From: an uncultured Parabacteroides sp.
GTDB lineage: Bacteria > Bacteroidota > Bacteroidia > Bacteroidales > Tannerellaceae
NCBI RefSeq assembly: GCF_902493135.1
Contig: NZ_CABUOD010000004.1
Coordinates: 62,001-126,000, forward strand
Reading direction: 5' to 3'
DNA: 64,000 nucleotides
Each line of letters begins with the position of its first letter. The stretch's first letter is position 1. Shown here in pieces: positions 58,948 to 64,000 of the stretch. Below the pieces are notes generated by a model. It did no database searches and was not told the origin of the DNA. It worked only from the letters and a program-made list of their open reading frames with translations. A program made the position numbers and the translations under genes.

Positions 58948-61452
58948 CTATTCGCTGATCAGTTCTATCTTCGCACTCTTCACACCCGGAGCGGATGCTT
59001 CAAGGACTATCACGCCCGGTGTTTCTTCCGTCTGTACGACTGCTGTCAGTTGTCCTTTGAAAAGGGACATCTGCGGAGCCTGGAAAGATTCGAGCGACGC
59101 AGGGTCGCCGTTGGCTGCCGCGCGGTAAGAGCCGGAGCCTCGGACGCTGAACTTCACCTTATGGGTGGCGTCAGGGCAGAGGTTGCCGTTCTTGTCGACA
59201 ACACGGACATTGATAAAAGAGAGATCCTTGCCATCGGCTTTCAGACGGTCGCGGTCGGCGGCCAGTTCGATATGGTGAGGCTTGCCGGCAGTATGCACCT
59301 CCTCTTCGGCGACGGGGTTGCCCTCCTTGTCATAAGCGACCACCTTCAACGTGCCCGGTTCATATTTCGTGTCCATCCACATCAGGCGGTAGCGCTTCTG
59401 TCGTTCGAAACTCTTTTGGGCGGCCTCGGTATAGCTGCTGTCCAGTTCGATGCTCAGGTCTTTCGTGCGTTTCCCCTGGCTCTTGCCGTTGATAAAGAGT
59501 TCGGCTGTAGGATAATTGGTATAGACGAAGACAGGCGTCACTTCGCCTTCACGTCCCGGCCAGGTCCAATGAGGCAGGATATGCAGGGTACGCTCTGCCT
59601 TGTTCCAATGGCTGCGGTACAAGAAATAGCGATCCTTTGGAATACCTGCCAGGTCGATGATGCCGAACAGGGAACTATGGCTTGGCCAATCCGTATAGTA
59701 GGGAGTCGGTTCACCGAGATAGTCGAATCCCGTCCACACGAACTCACCGATGCAATACGGCAAATCTTCGTGCTGGATGAAGTCGTCTTCCGGCAAATTG
59801 GACCAACCGCAGTGTTCCACGTCATAACCCGAACTCTGGTGATCGTCGTATTTCGCCATCGCCTTCCGTTCGACCGGGAACTTATAAACGCCGCGTGAAC
59901 TGACCGTCGATGCCGTTTCGCTGCCTAAGACGATCCGCTGCGGCAACTTCTTATAGTTTATCTTGTATTTGAAAGGACGGTAGTTGAAACCGGGCACATC
60001 CATCACGGCTGCAAAGTTGTTGTTGACCACGGCATCGGGGGCATCCATTCCCTGGGTTACCGGGCGTGTCGGATCTTCGCGATGGCAGATATCCTGCAAC
60101 CATTTGGCAATCTTGCAATCGCCTTCGTTCCACTGGTTGGGCACTTCGTTACCGATACACCACATGACGACGCTCGGATTGTTGCGGAAGTTATGAAGCA
60201 AGTTCACAAGGTCTTTCTCCGCCCATTCGTCGAAGAGCAGATTGTAACCGTTCTTGCATTTCGCCACGTTCCACTCGTCAAAGCTCTCCGCCATGATCAT
60301 CATGCCCATTTCGTCACAAGCCCTTACCAACTCAGGAGCAGGCATGTTGTGGGAAGTACGGATCGCGTTACACCCCATGTCTTTCAGGATACGGATCTGG
60401 CGGCGGATGGCAGCGTCGTTGACGGCAGCCCCCAACGGGCCGAGATCGTGATGGTTGCAGACGCCCTTGAAGACGGTCCGCTTGCCGTTCAGGAAGAAGC
60501 CTTTGTCCGGTATGATCTCGATCGAGCGGATACCGAAAGGAGTCGTATAGACATCCTTCAGCTCGTCGCCTTCATACAGGCGGGTTTCTGCCGAATACAA
60601 AGCCGGCATTTCGGGCGACCATAAGGACGGATCCCGGATGATAAACTCCTGCTCCGCCTGGCCGTTGTCGTATTTCATCTGCGCAAGAGAAGTGCGGACA
60701 GCCGTCAGCTTCTGCTTGTTCGGGTTCCATACGCCGGTTTCCACGCTGTATTTGGCAGGATCGGCCCCTTCGGGAAGCACCACTTTGGTGCGCACGTTCA
60801 CTTTGGCAAATTTTTCGTTGACCGAAGGAGTCGTGATATATGTCCCCCAAACCGGGATATAGGCGTCTTCGGTAACGATCAGGTGAACATTCCGGTAAAG
60901 GCCGGCTCCGGGATACCAGCGGGAAGATTCCGGCAGGTTTTCCAAACGGACGGCGAGGGTGTTCTTCTGCCCGGGCTTCAGGTATTTCGTGATATCGAAG
61001 TGGAAGGAGTTGTAACCATACGGCCAATAGCCGACCTTCTGTCCGTTGATATAGACATTGGCATGGCTCATCGCCCCGTCGAACAGGATCGTCGCCCGCT
61101 TACCGGCCTGGAACTGCGGGACGTCGAACTCGGTGCGATACCAGCCCACACCGACAAACGGCAGCCCGCCGGTACGCCCGGCATGCTCCATCGCCTCCTT
61201 CTGGCCGTCCTGCGAGATGGCGACCTCCTGTTTATCGTTCTGGGAACTGAAAGGGCCGTAGATCGCCCAATCGTGCGGGACAGTCACGGACTGCCACTTG
61301 CTGTCGTCGAAAGCAGGTTTTATAAACTCGTTGTTGTCTTCGCGGGTGAACTTCCAGTTTTTCTCCAACAGGACTTCACTCCGCCCTTGTGCCGACAAGG
61401 CCGACACGCACCCAAACAAGCCTACCAAAGCTGCGAAATAGATTCTTTTCAT
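58948..61452 (-). CDS. Glycoside hydrolase family 2 enzyme (beta-galactosidase-like) with Ig-like C-terminal domains
   Basis: 834 residues with a signal peptide (MKRIYFAALVGLFGCVSALSAQ). Domains: GH2 sugar-binding (NWKFTREDNNEF, VPHDWAIYGPF), Ig-like, and TIM barrel with acid/base Glu436 in WCIGNEVPN and nucleophile Glu570 in YCIGEFVWTGFDY. A DUF4982-type segment and a Big-type domain follow (LKADGKDLSFINVRVVDKNG). It probably removes terminal beta-galactosyl (or related beta-linked) residues in the periplasm or at the surface. Different GH2 subgroup from the 24699 enzyme: shorter, no discoidin domain. Divergent from the Dcu transporter. Confidence 0.9.
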   Translation of the reverse strand: MKRIYFAALVGLFGCVSALSAQGRSEVLLEKNWKFTREDNNEFIKPAFDDSKWQSVTVPHDWAIYGPFSSQNDKQEVAISQDGQKEAMEHAGRTGGLPFVGVGWYRTEFDVPQFQAGKRATILFDGAMSHANVYINGQKVGYWPYGYNSFHFDITKYLKPGQKNTLAVRLENLPESSRWYPGAGLYRNVHLIVTEDAYIPVWGTYITTPSVNEKFAKVNVRTKVVLPEGADPAKYSVETGVWNPNKQKLTAVRTSLAQMKYDNGQAEQEFIIRDPSLWSPEMPALYSAETRLYEGDELKDVYTTPFGIRSIEIIPDKGFFLNGKRTVFKGVCNHHDLGPLGAAVNDAAIRRQIRILKDMGCNAIRTSHNMPAPELVRACDEMGMMIMAESFDEWNVAKCKNGYNLLFDEWAEKDLVNLLHNFRNNPSVVMWCIGNEVPNQWNEGDCKIAKWLQDICHREDPTRPVTQGMDAPDAVVNNNFAAVMDVPGFNYRPFKYKINYKKLPQRIVLGSETASTVSSRGVYKFPVERKAMAKYDDHQSSGYDVEHCGWSNLPEDDFIQHEDLPYCIGEFVWTGFDYLGEPTPYYTDWPSHSSLFGIIDLAGIPKDRYFLYRSHWNKAERTLHILPHWTWPGREGEVTPVFVYTNYPTAELFINGKSQGKRTKDLSIELDSSYTEAAQKSFERQKRYRLMWMDTKYEPGTLKVVAYDKEGNPVAEEEVHTAGKPHHIELAADRDRLKADGKDLSFINVRVVDKNGNLCPDATHKVKFSVRGSGSYRAAANGDPASLESFQAPQMSLFKGQLTAVVQTEETPGVIVLEASAPGVKSAKIELISE

Positions 61453-61485
61453 TCGTATTAATTGTTTTTGTAGTACTTAGCGCAA

Positions 61486-61516
61486 CAAAAATAATTAAAT
61501 TTGCAACCTTTACAAA
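61486..61516 (-). promoter_or_regulatory. Promoter of the second GH2 gene
   Basis: Minus strand TTTG (61516-61513), 19 nt, TATTTTTG (61493-61486): full match to the Bacteroidota consensus, 34 nt before the GH2 ATG. Confidence 0.75.
61496..61503 (+). promoter_or_regulatory. -7 box for the Dcu transporter gene
   Basis: TAAATTTG fits TAnnTTTG, 36 nt before the ATG at 61539. It overlaps the spacer of the divergent GH2 promoter, so the two cannot easily be occupied at once. Confidence 0.5.
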
Positions 61517-61538
61517 CTAAATCTGCATTTTACAAGAC

Positions 61539-62858
61539 ATGTTGTTACAATTACTATTCGTTTTAATTGCAATCATTATCGGAGCCCGCCTCGGCGGTAT
61601 CGGTTTAGGCGTATTAGGCGGCCTGGGACTGGCGGTCCTCACTTTCGGATTCGGACTGGAGCCTACTTCGCCACCCATCGACGTGATGTTGATGATCGTC
61701 GCCGTCATCGCCGCCGCTAGTTGCATGCAGGCTGCCGGCGGACTGGACCTGATGGTGAAATGGGCGGAAAAGTTGCTGCGCAAGAATCCCTCCAAGATCA
61801 CGCTCCTCAGCCCGCTGGTTACTTATATCTTCACCTTCATTGCGGGAACGGGACATGTGGCTTATTCGGTCCTTCCCGTGATAGCGGAGGTTGCAACCGA
61901 AACGAAGATACGTCCCGAACGGCCGTTAGGGATTGCGGTGATCGCCTCCCAGCAGGCCATTACCGCCAGTCCGATCTCGGCGGCGACCGTAGCATTGCTC
62001 AGTATGCTGTCGGGGCAACATATATCGTTGATGGACATCCTGATGATCTCCGTCCCCTGCACGTTGGCCGGTGTCCTGACGGGAGCGTTCTGCTCGCTGC
62101 GCGTCGGAAAAGAGCTGGCGGAAGACCCCGAATACCTGCGCCGCATCGCAAACGGGGAGTTCACGGGCGATAAATATAGGGCGAAAGGAGTCGAGAACCA
62201 TCGCGCCGCCCTCCTGTCGGTGATCATATTCATTGCGGCGACAATCGGCATCGTCCTCTTCGGCTCGATGGATTCGTTGCGCCCGGTGTTCGGCCTGGCA
62301 GACGGGGCGACCCGGCAGATGCAGATGGCGCATATCATCGAGATCCTGATGCTTTCGGCTGCCGCCCTTATCCTCCTCGTCACCCGGACGGACGGGATAA
62401 AGGCCGTACAAGGCTCCGTCTTCTCCGCCGGCATGCAGGCGGTCGTCGCGATCTTCGGCATCGCCTGGATGGGCGACACCTTCATCGGCGGGAACATGGC
62501 GGAGCTGAAAGGCTCGATCGAACATATCGTGACGGAAATGCCGTGGCTGTTCGGCCTGGCCCTGTTCGTGATGTCCATCCTCTTGTTCAGCCAGGCGGCG
62601 ACCATCCGCGCGATGTTGCCGTTAGGAATCGCCCTCGGCATCTCTCCCTATATGCTGATCGCGCTGTTCCCCGCCGTAAACGGATATTTCTTTATCCCGA
62701 ACTATCCGACCATCGTAGCCGCCATCAATTTCGACCGGACCGGGACGACGCATATCGGCAAATATCTCCTCAACCATTCGTTCATGATGCCGGGCTTGGT
62801 TGCCACCGGAGTGTCGGTGGCGTTGGGGTTGCTGCTGATCCGGCTGTTTCATTTTTAG
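61539..62858 (+). CDS. Anaerobic C4-dicarboxylate transporter, DcuA/DcuB family
   Basis: 439 residues, close to the 433-446 of E. coli DcuA/B, with about ten to twelve membrane helices. Family landmarks are GARLGGIGLGVLGGLGLAVL at the start, TFIAGTGHVAYSVLPVIAEVA, ASQQAITASPISAATVALLS and the late PNYPTIVAAINFDRTGTTHIGKYLLNHSFMMPG. It exchanges or takes up fumarate, malate, aspartate and succinate across the inner membrane, fitting an anaerobic gut bacterium that excretes succinate. Which of DcuA or DcuB it is cannot be told. The codons are more GC-rich than in the neighbouring genes. Confidence 0.92.
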   Translation: MLLQLLFVLIAIIIGARLGGIGLGVLGGLGLAVLTFGFGLEPTSPPIDVMLMIVAVIAAASCMQAAGGLDLMVKWAEKLLRKNPSKITLLSPLVTYIFTFIAGTGHVAYSVLPVIAEVATETKIRPERPLGIAVIASQQAITASPISAATVALLSMLSGQHISLMDILMISVPCTLAGVLTGAFCSLRVGKELAEDPEYLRRIANGEFTGDKYRAKGVENHRAALLSVIIFIAATIGIVLFGSMDSLRPVFGLADGATRQMQMAHIIEILMLSAAALILLVTRTDGIKAVQGSVFSAGMQAVVAIFGIAWMGDTFIGGNMAELKGSIEHIVTEMPWLFGLALFVMSILLFSQAATIRAMLPLGIALGISPYMLIALFPAVNGYFFIPNYPTIVAAINFDRTGTTHIGKYLLNHSFMMPGLVATGVSVALGLLLIRLFHF

Positions 62859-62902
62859 GCATACATTATATATTATAGATCATCTTAAATAGTAATTCTA
62901 TC

Positions 62903-63334
62903 ATGATTAAATTCGATTATTCCCAAGTCCCTTACAATTATGGGACATGCGCCGCGGACAATTGCCCCAAGTCCTCTACCTGCCTCCGCCATCTGGCATT
63001 GAAACATGCCCCGGCAAAACCGGCATTCCTGATGACTCTAAGTCCGGCTGCACTCAAAAGCATAAAGGGAGATTGCAAATATTACCGCCCGAACATAGAA
63101 ATCCGCTATGCCAAGGGCTTCCTGAACCTGATCGGCTCGCTGAAAGTAAATGCCGCCCAGACATTCCGCTGCAGGCTTATCTCCCACTTCGGACGCAAGA
63201 ATTATTATCTTGCCCGCAAAGGGGAATGGCTGATCCACCCTACAGAACAGCAATACATCATCAAGCAGGCAAAAGAACTTGGGCTTGAAACGAATGATTA
63301 CTTCGACGGTTATATCGACGGCTACGACTGGTAA
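62903..63334 (+). CDS. DUF6078 family protein
   Basis: 143 residues, no signal peptide. Cys-rich N-terminus (CAADNCPKSSTCLRH, then GDCKYY), a central KVNAAQTFRCRLISHFGRKNYYLARKGE and an end LGLETNDYFDGYIDGYDW. These match my memory of DUF6078, a Bacteroidales-restricted family of unknown function. The Cys spacing (C-x4-C-x5-C ... C) could bind a metal. 44 nt after the Dcu gene, probably separate from it; dyad array C begins about 50 bp downstream. Confidence 0.72.
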   Translation: MIKFDYSQVPYNYGTCAADNCPKSSTCLRHLALKHAPAKPAFLMTLSPAALKSIKGDCKYYRPNIEIRYAKGFLNLIGSLKVNAAQTFRCRLISHFGRKNYYLARKGEWLIHPTEQQYIIKQAKELGLETNDYFDGYIDGYDW

Positions 63335-63385
63335 AAAGAGAGGCAAAACAAAGGCCTTTATCTAATTAAGCTACAACATATTACA

Positions 63386-63514
63386 GTTTCCTACGGTAGG
63401 AAACTATAGTTTCTCGCCCAGGAAACTGAAATTCCCCGGGCAGGGAACTGTAATTTCCTAAGCTGGAAACTGCCGTTTCCCACTTAGGAAACCGTAGTTT
63501 CCCACTAAGGGAAC
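63386..63514. repeat. Dyad array C: about six tandem 22-bp units
   Basis: GGAAAC or GGGAAC marks recur at 63399, 63421, 63443, 63465, 63487 and 63509, exactly 22 bp apart. Cores are dyads such as GGAAACTGAAATTCCC, GGGAACTGTAATTTCC, GGAAACTGCCGTTTCC and GGAAACCGTAGTTTCC. The left end is a perfect palindrome GTTTCCTACGGTAGGAAAC (63386-63404). Linkers pair with one another in part (GCCC/GGGC, CTTAGG/CTAAGG). Confidence 0.85.
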
Positions 63515-63624
63515 AGGAAAGGGATGCCTATGGGATTTTCTATCGCATCCAATCAGAATGCCCGGAAGCCGCTGTTCTTTCTAAAAAAGCCTTTGGGGAT
63601 AGAGGTTATTACACCATATTTTCC

Positions 63625-63632
63625 TAACTTTG
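63625..63632 (+). promoter_or_regulatory. -7 box for the second AAA/PD-(D/E)XK gene
   Basis: TAACTTTG fits TAnnTTTG, 28 nt before the ATG at 63661; the distance equals that at the 28863 paralogue. No clear -33 element. Confidence 0.5.
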
Positions 63633-63660
63633 TGTAGTAATTAATTTAATCGGAAGTATA

Positions 63661-64000
63661 TGGCAAAGCTTTATCCCATCGGCATACAGAATTTCGAAAA
63701 GATCAGACGTAATGACTTTCTTTATGTAGACAAAACTGATTTAATTCACCGATTAGTAAAAACGGGAAGTTATTATTTCCTGAGCCGCCCCCGACGGTTC
63801 GGGAAAAGCCTGCTGATTTCTACACTCGAAGCCTACTTTCAGGGAAAGAAAGAGTTGTTTGATGGACTCGCGATTGCAGAAAAGGAAAAGGAATGGATCG
63901 TGCGTCCGGTGCTTCATATCGATTTGAATATTTCCCAATACGAGCAGGAAAGCGATCTGGAAGATATGCTGAACCGCAGCCTGGTTGCCTGGGAAAAACT
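63661..64000 (+). CDS. AAA-ATPase-like / PD-(D/E)XK protein, N-terminal part (cut by window edge)
   Basis: 113 codons are present with no stop. MAKLYPIGIQNFEKIRRNDF, YVDKT, LVKTGSYYFLSRPRRFGKS (P-loop-like) and LLISTLEAYFQGKKELF are almost identical to the gene at 28863; divergence rises after about residue 70 (VLHIDLN retained). The C-terminal nuclease domain, if present, lies outside the window. Like the 28863 gene it is next to a 22-bp dyad array, here upstream. Confidence 0.88.

Larger units (their letters stand above)
63335..63660 (+). other. 326-bp gap holding dyad array C and a promoter
   Basis: No gene seen. Dyad array C occupies 63386-63514, then about 110 bp without recognised structure, then a TAACTTTG -7 box at 63625-63632 before the AAA/PD-(D/E)XK start at 63661. 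Confidence 0.6.

Noticed and set aside
58825..59898. 357-codon plus-strand reading frame opposite the second GH2 gene
   Set aside because: It starts inside the PepSY-like gene and crosses the terminator hairpin; no start signals, antisense shadow.

Overview
The window reads as a chromosomal segment of a Bacteroidales bacterium, most likely Parabacteroides or a close relative (genus is inference). Supporting signs are Bacteroidota-type promoters (TTTG, about 19-21 nt, TAnnTTTG), Bacteroidota-specific families (DUF4491, DUF4837, DUF4105, DUF6078, DUF4469, HU-like proteins with extra domains, 6-bladed propeller lipoproteins), a SecA with a long C-terminal tail, and GH2 beta-galactosidases with lipidic or secretory signals. 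No rRNA, tRNA, CRISPR array or insertion sequence was seen.

Layout. 1-7.2 kb: a ribokinase cut by the window edge, a helical-repeat protein, a four-gene operon (O-acetyltransferase, alpha/beta hydrolase, DUF3737, PatB/MalY aminotransferase) that runs into a frameshifted propeller remnant, and DUF4491. 7.2-10.1 kb (minus): an operon of a sensorless sigma-54 activator, LptE, a repeat protein and SecG. 10.1-13.1 kb (minus): four tightly packed genes (cytidylyltransferase, SDR, CDP-alcohol phosphatidyltransferase, acyltransferase) that look like one polar-lipid pathway. 13.4-16.7 kb: pdxA, a DUF4837 lipoprotein, rlmN. 16.8-24.5 kb (minus): an envelope-biogenesis operon, coaX - outer-membrane protein - TPR - lptC - CNNM/CBS - PpiD-like chaperone. 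24.7-28.7 kb: a large GH2 enzyme with a discoidin-like C-terminus. 28.9-38.5 kb (plus): AAA/PD-(D/E)XK protein, HU-like protein, DUF4105, a degenerate alkaline-phosphatase homologue, secA, TPR protein.

38.6-57.9 kb (minus) is the most interesting region. It is one exporter system: histidine kinase, NtrC-type regulator and TolC; a periplasmic adaptor; eight FtsX/MacB-type permeases arranged as four alternating pairs of two types; and a single ATPase. The promoters of tolC, the ATPase gene and the adaptor gene are each preceded by an excellent sigma-54 -24/-12 element. Exactly 46 nt further upstream each has a shared 16-bp dyad (TGTCCGAnAnTGAACA type), with a second half-conserved copy 19 bp beyond it. 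This defines a local sigma-54 regulon, probably autoregulated through the tolC - regulator - kinase operon. The plus-strand genes dgkA and a PepSY-like lipoprotein diverge from two of these control regions.

58-64 kb: PepSY-like lipoprotein, a second GH2 enzyme, a Dcu-type C4-dicarboxylate transporter, DUF6078, and the start of a second AAA/PD-(D/E)XK gene. Three intergenic arrays (30.6, 50.4 and 63.4 kb) share one architecture: 4-6 tandem units of exactly 22 or 23 bp, each an imperfect dyad, with unrelated sequences between arrays. They lie beside the HU-like and AAA/PD-(D/E)XK genes, and no feature type I know explains them.
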